In this document: piece by piece, positions 23,101-38,100 of the stretch
How the letters are laid out: each line of letters starts with the position of its first letter
Position numbering within the stretch: the first letter of the stretch is position 1
From: Pisaster brevispinus
Taxonomy: Eukaryota > Echinodermata > Asteroidea > Forcipulatida > Asteriidae
NCBI GenBank assembly: GCA_023634235.1
Contig: JAMKCF010000008.1
Location: forward strand, 16,613,558 to 16,677,557
Reading direction: 5' to 3'
Length of the DNA: 64,000 nucleotides
Notes under the pieces: model-generated
Database searches by the model: none
Told to the model about the DNA's origin: nothing
Seen by the model: the letters and a program-made list of their open reading frames with translations, nothing else
Position numbers and translations under genes: made by a program

Positions 23101-26100
23101 ACCCCATTTGCCAATTGCGCCTGAATTTGTGCAACCAGTACCTACATGTACATAGGTTTAATGATAACACAAACGCCAGTTGGGCAAAATTTAAAATTGT
23201 TTACAAGTAACCGGAAGCGGAGGTTAAGTCTTATTCTCCAGTGTTTTTTGTTTTTTTGTCAACTGTATTTTGCTTTCATATATTTAACAGCGTTCTCCCT
23301 TAATACTGGTGCGCTGGCCAACATGTTGGCCAAATGCCACTTAAACTACCTGCAGTGAAAATTCACTCCAAGTTGTCTGGCTGGCTAGTTCAGTGTTGAA
23401 GAGTACTCCTTTTTAATATGAAATTCAGACTTGTGACAAACCTGACGCACCAGTGAAATGAAAAAGTTAAGGGCAAACCATGTTTAATTGTTAAATTTTA
23501 CTCGCCCAACAATATATAATTTTTATCGCCATAAACTATGTTAAACTAAAGTTACCGAAGAAACAGAATTGCACACACGTAAAACTCAACCAGGTTGGGA
23601 CCAAGCTGGTCCAGGAAATTAGAATTTGGCGAGACTTGCTCAGTCTATAGAGTGGAGGATTGAGGTCGCAAGTGGGCAAGTTGGCTTGGGGAATAAGGTT
23701 TGGTTTGGATAATAGCTTAGGTCAGTGTTAAGTTGAATTTTAGATTGCATTCCAAAAAGAGTAGCTACAAAAAGTGTAGCATTTCAGCAGAAGATTTTGT
23801 GTAAGGCCAGTGAAATTTGATTGAGTTTCTCGTCACCCCCTTTATTGTTTTGAGAAAAGAAAATGCATTTAAATTTACGGTAAATTCCCTAAATTGTTTT
23901 CAAGTCCTTATTATCCTCATGTTAAAGCCCTGGAGCATTTTCCAAACCTCGGCCTGGGCTCCGGCTCTGGCTTGGGCTCAGTCATCAGTTTTGGGGGAAT
24001 TTTCATTCTGCGCGGTGTTTTGAAACATCAAACGAAGCCTGGAGTCGGAGACAGAGCCTTAGCCGAGGTTTGAAAAAAGCCCTCTGGAAAAGAAACGGGA
24101 AAGTCAGTCATTTATAACAAATTCATTTTGACAAATAGTTTTAATGAAAAAAAATTCCCTCGTCAGTTTTCAGAGACGGTTGATGAAAAACTTATGAGTC
24201 ATTTTCATCGGCCTCATTTATTTTCTTTTATAAAGCCAAGATGCAACTTGTGAATCAAACTTGTAAATAACTTGACTTGTAATATTTGATTCTTGATTTG
24301 CATTCACTGACTTGTAAACCATACCTCCTTTTTTTGTTTCCCTCTGCAGTATTAAAACAAAAATGGCACAAAATAACACTTGCCCTTTTTTCATTCCCTG
24401 CTGTTTTTGAATGTTTTTAGGACGGTTAAATTCTGGGACTTAGAGACGTTTGGCCTCGTTTCCTCAACACAACCCGCTGCATCCGATGTGAGGTAAGTCG
24501 TTAACATTGTTTGAGAAGGATAAATTCACCTGTCAATTATGTCTGCTGCCACCTGTTGTCACCAAAGTCACTTAATATTGGGACATCAATAGACAGTACA
24601 CAAATATAACATGGTTTGAGGGGTGGGTAATCTGTATAAGGTCCCTGAGGAATTGCAAGGAACTCGTTGTCCACATCCAATACCGAGGGGAGGTACTTTT
24701 GGCTGGCCACCCGAAATAAACCATATTGTATTTGTTTGTCTATACCTCATGCGTATTCAGTTTTATCTTTATTGCCCACAATATTCTTTAGTTCGGCATC
24801 ATTGCCAAAGCCTGGATTGACATTTATGTGCTGCCATGCATCTTTTTATGCGTACATGTGGTGAGGGCAGTTTTTCGCTATGAAATGGAAACTCACGCAG
24901 ATAGCATAACACCTGCTGTTAAGCAGCTCTATGGAATAATACCCTGTTGTCTTGCCTTCTTGCTAAGTGCTCTGCCCATCTCCATTTCATTACCTTGATA
25001 TACTTTTAAAATGAAATCTTTAACTTTTTTTTTTTTTTTTTTCCACCCTGAAAAGCTCAAAATCCCACTTAATAGTTGCGTCTTTGTTTCCCATCAGGAC
25101 CATTGTCTTTCATTCGGAGGGTTCGTACCTGTACAGTGGCAGTCAAGACATGCTGCATGCGTACGGCTGGGAACCAGTCTGCTTGTATGATACATTCTCT
25201 ATGGGTTGGGGAAGGGTCGCCGACATGGCAGTGGCTTCCTCACAGCTAATTGGTGCTTCATTCAATCAAACCAATGTCTCCATTCACATCGTAGATCTCA
25301 CTGTAAGTTGTGAACGATTTCTGTTATTTTTACTTTATCAATAATACACAATTTCTATACAGCGCTACATGTATATCAACGGGCATATTAAAGCAGACAT
25401 TATTTTATGACAGGTAATCCTCTATTTCGAATCATGAGACCCATTTATATACATTGTAGTCGCTGTGGTGCAATTTTCACCAACCATTTCAGAAACTCCA
25501 GGGCAAGCCCGTCGTTTTCTTTAAGATACAATAAGTGTGCTACATTCTTTAACATGCATCAAACAACACATGAGCAAGGCACTTAACCATAATTGCTTCA
25601 TAACAAGTTGGGAAGGTAGTGCATTCAACTCTACCAGCCAGGCTCCTAGTGGATGATACCCATGCCTATATCCTTACGGACTGTGAAGGGGGTAACCCTG
25701 TTTCAGCCCCAGGAGTAGGTGGCAATGTGCCCCTCGTGACAGTTGATCTGGGTTGACAGCCCAAATCAATTAAGTTTAGCCCTCATCTTGAAGTGGCTCT
25801 CCAGCCTTGTGAATTGGGCAATATCTCATAAAATGACAGGGACAAGAACTCGCACTCTGACAGCACAAGAGCTTGAGTCTGATAGGGCTAGATCGATAAA
25901 TGTCGACACTCCATTCTCACTGGTTGGTTGTTAATGTTGGGCTGATAGCTGGCATACATGCACAACTGTCTACACTATTGACAAGTCAATTGCACACCCA
26001 CGCTTAGGTTTTTTGCTATTTCTGGTTTCAAAGCTGGCATGTTTCTGTTGTTTAATTTAATCTGTTTCACCTCTTAAAAAAATTCCTTGCGACAAACTTG

Positions 26101-29100
26101 AACATTTTCAACGAGATCTAAAGTATTTGCTAAGTGAATGTGAAATCAAGGTCTAGAACGTTACTGCTTGCATAAGTACTAAAACTTCCTCAAAGCATTT
26201 TTATTCATTTTTTATTTTGTATTTTTTTGATAATCATTGGCGCCAAACTGTTAGAAGTTGGCATGGTTCCTTGTAAAGTTGCGACACACCAGGGATCATT
26301 TACAGACGTCCTGTTAAGTTTACTTGTAATTTCTTTGTGGAGGGTCCCTACATTTTCATAATTGAATTGCCTTGTGCTTTTAAAACATTAACATCTGGAC
26401 CAAAATTGTATATAAATACTTTTGTTATTATTTTGTTTAAACAGAAAGTAAACAGAGCAAGAGGAGTCCCTGTGGAGCAGTTACAACCCACGGGGCCAAC
26501 GCCCAACGTAGGTCAACCAGCAGCCACACCGTTATCAGCAAGTGGAAGGAGAAGCTTCGTGACTGAACGACCACCCACAACATCTACAAAACAGAGGTCA
26601 GTAAAAAAAACCTCTGGAAATATTGGGATTGCTCAGGCTGTTATCACACGGCCATGACCCTGCAAGGTTTCAGAGACTGCGTCACTATTTTTTCATTTTC
26701 ATTCCCATTTATAAATGTCCATTTTGTTCAAAAGTGTAATAATGTTGGAAAATCTGCAAAACTCTTCTGTTTTGAAAAATTTCAGTTCAAAATTGTGAAG
26801 GGTCAAAATTGCATGCAACGCTCAACAGTTGTGCGTACGCGTGTGTACTAATAAATTTTACATTGAGTATGGGTATGTATTCGTCGCATTACGCGTAAAT
26901 TAGCTCCCGCATAAGCTTGTGCACCAGCACTCGTAAGGTTAAATGCTTTTTGCCATGCCTCTACTACACGTTTAAACACGATCATGTGATCTCCTCTTGA
27001 CCAATCAGAATGGATAAACTGTGGGAGATATTTATTGAATGATTGATAATAGTATCATGTGGTGAATAAATACACAGATGCATAGTTACAGGCCTGATAC
27101 TTTGATAAGGTAATTTATATTTGCCTCATGACCCCCGTCCATTGCTTTTGTGGCCCTTGAAAGGTTCCAGTACTAGCTTAGATTTCCTTCCCAGAGGTGC
27201 TACAATGTATTTACTATAAGGAAAAACTGTCTTGCCCTGAAATGTTCAAGAACAAGATATCAAGCTGAGAGTTATTTCTGTGCACAGTTGTGCTACTCTT
27301 CAAAACCCTTGCAGTTGAATGGTTTCAACTGGTTGGTCAACTCGCTAGTAGGGGGATTTTAACGAAGTTTTAATGAGTAAACTGTCCTCCATGTTTGTCC
27401 TCTGTCATGCAGAGTTGTGTCAAACCGTAGGGAACTGTTCTAAATATTTGGACAATATTTTTCCAGTTGTCATTAAATTTGTATTTGCCATGGTAACAGT
27501 GTAAAGATAGAAATAGTTTACGTCAATCGTGTAGGATGAGAGAAGGCTTAGGATTCCAGGTTTACAGCCTGAACTCATCCAATTCCATCCACCCAAATGC
27601 AGCAGTTAATCTCTCATTTTCCTGCAACACAAACTCAGGCACCCTTATATGGCAGTTACAGGATACTTCCATTGCTGTTCTATTGTTTCCTTTTCTGTAG
27701 AAATTCTCTGTGGGGTAGCACTAGAACAAAGAAAACCTTGTGGGGGTGTTCCGTTGTATTAAAATACCCTGTAAGTTGGCATGTGTAAAGGGCACCCATG
27801 TTTTTTGATCCCCTAAATCAAGGACCTCTCATTATTCTCCCATCGTTTGGACTTTTTTTTTAGGGGTGTCCCCGTTGGTTTTGTTCACGGAAGTGATGTT
27901 AGGCTGTCTTTGCTCTGTCGGAACAGCTGAATCCCTTTTGTTGAAGTCTTCAGTTTCAACGTGTAGACGTGTTGATATGAAAACATGATAATGATAATGA
28001 AAACATGTACCGGCCTATGTAAATGTACATTGTATTTGAGATTTGATTTTACATAGAGGACCAAAAGCGATAACAAAATAGCCAGGACAATTGCCATACA
28101 CAAAATTGAGAAAGTCACACAGTAGAAAGAAAGGGACCTTCAAACATGACGAAAGCAATCATGATACATAGAGTACCTCTGTATACAGGCGTGGGCGACT
28201 AGTGAAATTCTCTACCTGACTAGTCGCACTTCAATTAGTCACGACTTCGACAACTAGTAGTGACTAGTTTTCAGTAGTCGTGGCAGCTTGGTTAACTGGT
28301 TAGTTAAAAAAGTTGTAGTCGCGACTGGACATACATGTAGCAATCACTAGTCGCGACTTCGACACTAGTTGCACAAGTCGGCGAGGCCTTTACTGTAACT
28401 GTAGGCTTACATGTGTAGAGAAGATGGTGAAGAAATGTCAGTTTTAGATTTTGTGCTGTTGGGTTTGTAATAAATAATAATAATTCAACATCTTTAGAAA
28501 CCTGGCTTTAAAAAATGGTGCTTTTGGATGCCAGTAGATAAAGCACTTACTTCATTATCATTATTATCATTTATAATTTAACAGCACTGATGTATATAAA
28601 TAATGTTAGATAGATAATGTTGCTCTTTTTTATGAAGTGAATGCCGCCCTGTATTTTTGCCAAACACTGATGGGCAAAACTCCTTGCAGTGACATTCCAA
28701 AAGAAATGTTTATATATACACACATAATGTATTGACTGCTTTGAGTGCTATGATAAATCATGCTAGCACTCCCAAGGTGACCTCCAGAGCATTACATTCG
28801 ACTGGTCCAGGAAGCACTGAGGGAGTCAACGAGTAGGATTGAATGAAAAGGTGACTGCTCTATATTCCAACACCCCGATGTTCCCAATAAATCACTTGGA
28901 TGTGGTTTATTCGCTAGGGCCAGCATGGTTAGGGCTAGGGTTAGGGTTGTCAGAATATACAAAAGGGGTGTCGGAATACCCTTTGTGATTTATTCGCTAG
29001 GGTTAGGGCATGTAGGGCTAGGGTTAGGGTTATGGTTAGGGGTGTAAACTGAATGAAAGATGGCATTTTTTGGCAATAATCCCACATGGTACACTACTAT

Positions 29101-32100
29101 CAGACCATAGACATCTAGTTACCAATAAACTGCCCTTGAGCTACGGATGTACATGTAGTACACTGGTTGCTATGGGTATAATACATTGGTACATGTAGCT
29201 ATGGGTGTACATGTAGTTCTTTGCGTGCGCATGGCTTTCAAGTAAAACTGAGACAGATCATGTGACTTGCTCTTAACCAATCACAAGGCAGAATCTTGGT
29301 CAACCCTGACATTTTCCCATTTCAACTCGGACACCCTGACAATAAATAAGGCAAACGATATGAGAAGGCTTTACAATAAATACAAAAAAAACTACTGAAA
29401 AGAAACTTCCTCAAAGAAAACTTCTCCCTGAGAGTTGATAAATTCATGTTGTTTTCCTCCTTCAAAAATGAAGTATTAGTAACCCACACCGGAGGGGTTT
29501 GAATTGCATTGTTCATGAGTTCTTTTAAACATGTTAAATGATAAAAACATCTTTTGCATTCATGACTTGTAAAGTACATGTACGTGATGTATCAATGTAT
29601 TAGTGTTTGTATCCACAAGCTCATAGTATGTTTTCATTGCCCTTTGGAAACAGCTTGGCTTATTTGCGTGTCTCCCATGCTACAAAGTTACAGCTACAGT
29701 CATTGTCCACTCCCAAAGTACTGTATAACGGGCGTGGGTTTGAATTTCACCCGAGTAATTTGCCTGTGGATTTATTTTTTATAGGACTCTGTGAAAATAC
29801 ACAACCATTATTCTTTAAATCCCTAATCAGATTTTATTTAAAAACTTTTAAATCCTTCCATTTTATGATGTTTTTTATCTTCCTGCCTTGTCCTACAATG
29901 TATGATGTATGGCCATTATTGAAACCACATATTGAGCTCATTATTTGAAAGCTCCATTAAAGAGAGAGGCTGAAATGAAACATCCTTTTCATCTGGCAAC
30001 TCACACCTGTTACCTCTATGTAATCCCTTTTCCAAACAGTGGACTTACATGTAATTGGATCATGCACAAACCAGTAGGGCTGACGACTGCCCAAGGCAGA
30101 TTAACTGCTCACCCATTACGTTTAATGAGCCAAGTCATTCTATGTAAATACACCCACTCAGTGAAAAGGATACTTTCCGAGTTTGTGCTGTATTTACGGG
30201 GATTCAAACAGGTGGGCATTACCCCAAGTCGTAGCCCAATCCTGAGCGGTGGTTTGGAAAACGGCGTATGTCTCCACCATCTTCATTTAAACTTGTCTTA
30301 AGAACTTGATATTAGGGTGATGCAAACGATGTGAACAGATTACCCGGCATGTCACTGACACACAATGTAAGTTGATCCCAAGTAATGCATTCATTATCAG
30401 GTGTAGCCTGTTGAATCGTCCCCCAGGCAAGTCTGCAATTGAATAAACAGATCTTGTGATATCCTGGGCTGTCCTGTGCGGTTTGTTGAAAATCTCTTTT
30501 AAAGCCGACACAAAGCTAGGGACTGAGTGTTTGCGTTCCAAGTGTTGTTTGCGAAAGTGATACATGGTGTACAATTACAATCGGTGTGTTTCTTTTTTGA
30601 ACTCAAAACTCAATGGAGTCACTTGAGAATTCCATATTCCGCCCACATTGCAGTCGGTAAACCATGGAGGCAAGGTATAATGTGAGCCAAGGTTTCGAAT
30701 AGCAACTTGACTGTGGCTGGAAAATTGTTTACTTTTTTTAACGACTTACATGTAGACCTATCAAGGTAAAGTTTCAACTTAAGAATAATAATAAGAAAAA
30801 ATAATAATAATGATATTGACTTCGGCCTATATAGCGCATGCATCTACCAATAAGGTACTCAAGGCACTCAAACAAACAAAAACATACATGAATTAAGACA
30901 GGTTTTTGTATTTTGAGACTAATTAATTGTGTAGCACCTTATAACATGTATAAAGGGTTACAAGGTGATGCGGGCATTCAGCAGCGACTGCCAGAAACAC
31001 CGGGGCAAACCCCCTTGAACTAGCCATGTGTAACTGGGTTGTTGTACGTCCATTACACAAGACACGGAACCCACTGCTTTTTGTCCCATTTGAAGGGCGA
31101 AGCAATAATGGTTAAGTGTCTTGCTTTACATGCTTAAGGACGCAAGTGCCAAGACTGGGACTCGAACCCACACCTCTGCTGATCAGAAACACCAGAGCTT
31201 GAGTCCAGTGCACGTACTTCATGTACTTGCTCAGCCACCACCCACCACAATGTGCCTTGAGCAGTTATGTTTATTTTCTTTTAAAACTACTTGTATAAAC
31301 ACTGTACAGTCAACCCTCCTCATAAAGAGCACTTAAATAAACAGGGTCTGCTTGTAAGGGCCATGTCACACGGGGAGATTTACAGCAACCCGTTCCAAGC
31401 AATCTCCAAGAAGAACAGACATTCCCATTTGAATGTTCGCATAGTTTTCTTAGGAATCGTTAGGCATTGTTTGAAAATTACTCATGTGCTAGGAAAGTGG
31501 TCCTGTAGCATGCACTGCGGTTGGTTGCCTCCAAGTTGCCTGCAAAAGTTGCCTCGTGTGACAAGGCCCTTAAGAGTACATTCTGAAGTCCCGAATATCA
31601 TAATTTTGTGTTTCTTCGTTTTGCTGTCCTCTTATAACAACATTCCTGTTGTAAAGAGGTACCTTGGCCAGTTCCAGCGATCTTGTTTTAACGAGAGTCG
31701 ACTGTATATAACATGCTTTCTGAAAGATTTTTTTCAGATAGTTCAGTTAACATGACTTGCCTGGTAGGTTTACAGCCCTTGAACAGAGTAGACTGCTGTG
31801 GATCTTTCAGGAGCTTTACTTGTAGGTTTTGCTCACAATTACAACCCTTTGATATGGAAATCTTTGGTGTTTTTTTTTTGCTCTTTTGTTTTTTTTGCAA
31901 GTTTGCCCCAAATGAGGCTAAAAGCCACTCTTGGCATGCTTGGTACATGTACACATGTGAGGGGCTACAGAGAGAAAACATTTTAAGATGAAAACAAATA
32001 AAGCTGTTGGAATGGCTCTTGGCTCTTCATCTCTCTTGAATTCAGTTTGTGAAGACCCTGTAAGCAGAACCCCAGGCTGTTAATGTCAGCTTGTGAATTA

Positions 32101-35100
32101 CCATTGTGAAACTGGTCTGGGTAATCACTTTAACTTGTGCAGACTTGTGTAGGAAGGAGCTTCCTCCGTGCTACCCTTTTGTGTAGCTGTCTGAGTTTGA
32201 CCAGATGCCCCTCAGGGGATGCCCACCATGTGCGCTTTGAATTTACACACCTTATCAGAGCTGATGGGTATTCTTCCCGGACTGACTGCCTAAGAATACA
32301 ATGCACATCACCCCCGTGTGATGCTCCTCAATGCTGTGTACCCCCCATTTTCATTTCAGTGCAGATAATTACAGAACTACCGCTTGCCCGGTGGGTTTGA
32401 TCACAGCAGTTTTGTCTGTCTCTGTTTTGTGTGAAAGCCGAAATGTTTTGTTGTACGTGTTTCACGCGACACACTGAAGAATCTCCAACACAACACTCGA
32501 CCTACATGTACATATCAAGTTTATCCTGACTGTTTGAGCTGAATCAGACTGGGTCAAATGCTGCAGGCCTACATGTAACATAGATCGGTGTACAAAAGGT
32601 CAAAATGGCGTTTGGTCAATTACACGCATGCGTGTATTGGGAACATTCCCTGTAGGTTTGATTTAGATTTAGGTCCCCTGTGATTGATTGATTGTATGAT
32701 GTAGTGGTCATCAGCAAGGGTATTCTATTGCAGAATCAAATCAAGATGTAACACGCAGTAAACCTCTGAACCCCCACAGGCCCAAGACAGAATGCAACAT
32801 AATCTAACAAAACTAAAGTGTGCAGCATTTTTGTCTGAAACATGATCCATTTTGCTAGTGGCTGACTATCATGACAAATAACATTTTTCACAGTATACAT
32901 GTTTTTTGTTAGATCTTTTTTTTCCCCTTTTGCATACTGAGCTACTTTTTGAAACGGAAACCAAGTGTACACTTTTTGTATAATGTACGTTTAGACAATT
33001 TTGTATATTCATCGTATTCGTATTCAATGGTTATTATTTGACTGGTAAAGCCAGGAACATCTGGAGTTTAAAAACATTTTCATGGAAATAAAAAGATATA
33101 GTCCTACATGTACTTCTCAAGAACATGAGAGCCCCCATCCTTTTTAAGGATCCCCACCCCTTTTAAGAAACCCGTAAGAAACCCACAACCCTTTTAAGAA
33201 ATCCCACCCCATTTAGCAAACCCCAACCCTTTTAAGAAACATTGAACCCTTTTAAGAAATCCCACCCCATTTAGCAAACCCCAACCCTTTTAAGAAACAT
33301 TGAACCCTTTTAAGAAATCCCACCCCATTTAGGAAACCCCAACCCTTTTAAGAAACATTGAACCCTTTTAAGAAATCCCACCCCATTTAGGAAACCCACA
33401 ACCCTTTTAAGAAACCTTTAACCCTTTTAAGAAATCCCACCCCATTTAGGAAACCCCAACCCTTTTTAAGAAACCTATAACCTTTTAAGAACCCCATCCT
33501 TTTAAGAAACTCCACCCCTTTTATGAAACCCACAACCCTTTTAAGAATACTTACATAGGCTACATGTACTCACCCCTTTTAAGAAACCCACAACAGTTTT
33601 AATAAACCAACCCTTTTTCAGGTTTCAAATTCAAATAATAAAAAAACTCATGTGATGCACAAAACATCAGTTGTTTGTCATTGCTTCATGAAAACTTTGG
33701 GTTGACCGATTTCAGGACTTTGATATAATGTTCACTGACCTTCATGTACATGCACCTGTATGTGAGGCTTAGTAATGGTGTGCAGGCTTTGAGCTTTTAT
33801 GCTTTTAAAACTGTTTTTTACTTGTGCATCACTAGTAAGATGTTGTATTAGCTCAGATTTTTGGTCTAAATACATGAAATACAATATTTGAAAAGCACAG
33901 CAAACTAAAGTAAATACCACATTGAATTAACTTGATCAATAAAGTTAAATTTATTGTTAGATCTGTCTTTTTCTCCTTTTGTTGACAACTCAATCAGGAC
34001 TCTAAGATATTTTAGGCAGAGCTGAAATTATTGCTACATGTATGTTTCATTGTTCTCAATTATTATATTTGTTCATTCACATCTGAAATGTTTTAAGTGG
34101 GTTGGTTGGGGTTATTTTAGTAGTCTGCTGGGGAAAGTTTAAAAATGGTCCGTACTAACAGCGTTCTTACTCTTCAGTGGTACTCTGGCCAAATACCAGT
34201 GAAAACATCCAAGGACTGGCCAAAACTCTCTGCAGGTGGTCCAGCTGACAAGTTCAATGTTGAAAAGCATCAATATTGCATATGAAATGTGGACTCATTA
34301 AAAAGATGATGGTCTAGTGAAAGAACAAGCTAACTGGTCCTGCTGGCCAGTCACTGAAAAAATTCAGGGCACACCCTGACTAGTAGTCCCACAACATGTT
34401 TAACTGCAATATTCACCTGAGCCCAATTTCATGGCTCTGCTTATCGCCAAATTCTGCGCTTGCGATCACCATTCTCCGCTTACTATGCAAGCGCCGAATT
34501 TCTGCGCTAGCTGTGTAAGCGAAGAATGCCTAGTAATGTGGAGTACGCACGCGCACAAGCAACAATTCTCTGCTAACCCGTGAAATACGCTTGACGCAAG
34601 CAAATAATTTCCTGCTTCCGTAAGCGCCGATTCTTTGCTTACGGTAAGCAGAGCCATGAACTTGGGCCCAGGCTAGTGTACTGTTAAAGAGTAAACCCTG
34701 GTGTGTTTGTTGAGATCTAGACCATGAATAAATTTGTCAAAGCACCAGCTGGGGGACCATGCCATTAACGGTGTGATGACATTTCTTGCAGAGAGCCTGC
34801 GATGAAATCAGAGCCTCAGAGGGAATCTCCGACTCAAGATGACAACAAAGAAGAAGATTCACCATCATCAGCAGACATCAAGGATCCAGAGAAATACGAT
34901 CAAATATTCCGCCCCAAGAAGAGAATCTGTAAGTTCACGAACTTTTATGGGACTAGAGTGTAAATTTGTTTTGTATGATATCCTTGATCAATTGATACAA
35001 TGACAAATTCATACATTGTAGCAGGCACGCAATTTCTCTGCTGATCATTACTCTATTCTTTTTTATTAACTAAAAAGCAATGAATAATTTTTGGGGCATT

Positions 35101-38100
35101 GCACGGTGAGGTATCAATGCATACGGTATATTCGGTTTGCGGTAACACCATTGTGTACATCTACTTTGCTATGTAGGTTTGTTCTTTGTGAACTAGGTCT
35201 TGCTATTTATTCTACTGCCGCGGAGTAGATTTCGGAAATTCGGGAGACTACTTAGTTCTAAAAAGAACTGTCCTGCTTATTTAAAAAGCAATGAACACAG
35301 TTTGGTGTGCTTGAAACTTTCCTTTTTGTTTTGTTCTTGCTATTGAATACTGAAAAAGTACTACAAAGTTTGAAGCGCTTGGCAGTTTTGGGGTGGGTTT
35401 GTTTTTTTTCTCTTTTTTTCTTTGTCTTTTTTTGTCTTCCTCTTTTTCCTTTCTTTTCTTTTGTTTTGCAATTTAATAAAGATTCATGTCTGAGAGATCC
35501 TCTCAGCTTGATTTTCCCACTTCACATTAACTTCAGTGCCATAGAAAAATGGAAAATAAAACACTGTACAAAGTTTTGTGCATCAGGCATTTTTTAAAAG
35601 TTTTTGTTTCCACTACCCAGGGTTTTCCTCAGTTTTTTTCTCTAAACTGTGGCGCATTCTTGAACAAAATTTTGGAAAATTAGCCTGTGCACACTGAATT
35701 GAAACAAGGTTCTCAGAATGTATTTTACTTGGTGTTTATTATTGGTTTTTAGAAGCCCTACTGTACAATATTGGGGCATTTTAAATGGTTTTTATCTTTA
35801 TGATTTTTTTGTGAACTGGAGTTTGATCCAAAGTCCCCCTTCCCTAGAGTTGCCAACTCTCTTCTTGATTCTGCAGAACGTTCCCTGAAAAAAACCCAGT
35901 TCTTTCCATGTTCTGATGATCAAATTTGACAACCTCCCTGATTATGGAAACCTTTTCCCTATTACAGTGTATTTTGAATGTTATTCTACATGGCAATACA
36001 CATATCTCCCTGAGTAATTATTGTTCAAAATGTTCCTGATTGCAAGATGCTAATTTTAGCAGCTCTGCCTTCCCCCCACCCCCAATTTTATATATTTTTT
36101 TAAACCCCAGTTTTTTTGTTTTTGCATATATCGGCAGCAGTTATCGCGTATCGCCTCGCATTTTACGCGTATTGGCCCGATACACTACATGTAGCTTGTG
36201 CATGGGGAGAACCCTGACTAGCATCTCAAAGATAGGGCTATGAGAGTAGGAAATGTTTGCCAGGCCACTTGGAAGTTGGAGTAGGTATCAAGATACAACA
36301 ACTTTCAATTACTCTGTACATATAGCTCAATAATTTGAGCAAAGAAAATCCTAGAACAAATGTAACGCACGGGGTACGTTTAAATGTGCAAACATGTACA
36401 TTGTATGTTGATAAAGCTGCACAATGCTTTAGTGCACAGCCTCAGTTGTACAAACAAGATGCAACGTTATTTTGATATCGTCCATTGAAATAAGCAGCAG
36501 TAATCTGTGTGGTTTTCAAATGCTATTTCCTGGACTTTGACATCATTTCAGATGGAAATTGTGGTGTCAGTGCAAAGTAGCCCGAATAATGTACACACAA
36601 AACAAGTAGTTACACACCTTTTTTGTGTGTGAGAACGTGTGATTCATGCTTGAGTTGTCAAGCAATGGATCACCAGCAGTTGGAGAGAGGAAAGCCGAAA
36701 GCCGTTAAAGTTTGAAATACATTTTTTGTGTCTGTCTGTACTCACAAACGCAATGTAGAAGAACAACACTTTTGGGAAATTCAAACAAACCTTTGCGAGC
36801 ATAAATATATAAAAAAAACATTCTGAACATGTGCTTGTTTGTGTTCAGTTTAACTGGGAACCTGAACATTTTGACATAAAATTTTCTTTAGACACTGTAA
36901 AAAATGTGTGCCGGTTTTCAGAAATGTACATGTAATGAAGCAGTGTGCTATCTACATGGTATAAGGGTTTTTTGTTTGTTTTTTTCCCCTGAAAACTGAA
37001 AGGGGTACTGTGTGCGTCACTAATTGATCGGCATGATTGGTAATTGAATCTCGAATGATAAGTGCTACGTACATGAATTGCGAGCTATTCCAAACGGGCA
37101 AAAACTATTTCCCTAATGGGGAACCTATTAGGAAACCCTCCGTTCACAATCAACATAATGACGATTGAGGTCTTTTTGCTGGATTTGCTTTTACAGTTTT
37201 CCTTCAAGGCAGTGTTCAGTGGTAGAACAAAATAATCCATGTTGCATCTCCGCTGTGTTCCAAGCACTTAATTGTTTGGGTTTTTTTTCTCGTTTTCTTT
37301 GGTTAATTTCTCCTCGTTGAAGGAGACTGACCACAGGGTTTTTGGCAAAAACATGTTATTCTTTTTTTTTGAAATGTCAAATGAGCGTCCTTTTCATAGA
37401 GAAATTAATGAGAAACGGCCCAATTAACAGCTTGAAGGACTTTTTTTTTTTCCTTTCTGTTTTTGCGGGAATTTAATGAGGGAAAATCTCTAGAGAATTC
37501 AAAGCTTGTAGATTGAAACGACTCTGTATCAAAAAGAGACAAAAGCAAGACTGCCTTTGGATAATGGTGCAAAGGTTAATTTAAGTCAATTCTTTTATTA
37601 CTGATTTAGATATCGCATAAAGTGCTAGTTTGTTCGTGCGTTTTTCTTTCGGTGTGATCAATTGTGAAAATTTGCTTGTGCTTTTCTTGGCGTTAATGCT
37701 GCAAAAGACAACCCTTAATACATATATTGTAAAATCACTTAAATTCCCGAGTGTAGTTTCACTTGCTGACCTGTTCACACTAGCGACGTCCGTTCACACT
37801 AGCGACGACAAAAATGCAGACTGGCACATGACTGGGTTGCAGATTTACAACACTTAGCGCAGTTAAATTTTTTGGTCTGGTTCAGTTAAAATGTAACTGT
37901 ATGACAGGCCTGGGACTTCACAGGCTATGGTCACTGTTGACTCTTGTCCTTGGCCTTGGTGCCCCTTCAAAAGGTTTCCCATAGTCTTTAAATTTTCCAG
38001 TGGAAGTGCTCTTGCAAAATGAAAATGGCCTTGCCCTCTCAAAAGTGCAATTCTAGGCCCGTATAAGAAAAAAAATGTATGTAAATACAGAATTGCATGA

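Larger units (their letters stand above)
26597..34791 (+). other. KATNB1 intron 9, 8.2 kb
   Basis: Largest intron of the gene, between the end of the WD40-flanking linker exon and the exon encoding [11 protein letters not shown]. It holds a diverged R1-like repeat (about 27092-27250), a CTAGTCGCGACT foldback, TTAGGG-like DNA, a full minus-strand SINE, two MITEs, a 58-bp minisatellite and an R5 copy. No exon-like conserved sequence was seen in it. Confidence 0.7.

Noticed and set aside
28913..29042. A chromosome end (true telomere)
   Set aside because: The tract is short, interrupted, and lies within a KATNB1 intron with coding exons on both sides.
33130..33622. CRISPR-like array
   Set aside because: There are no unique spacers; all units are variants of one repeat, and the DNA is a eukaryotic intron.
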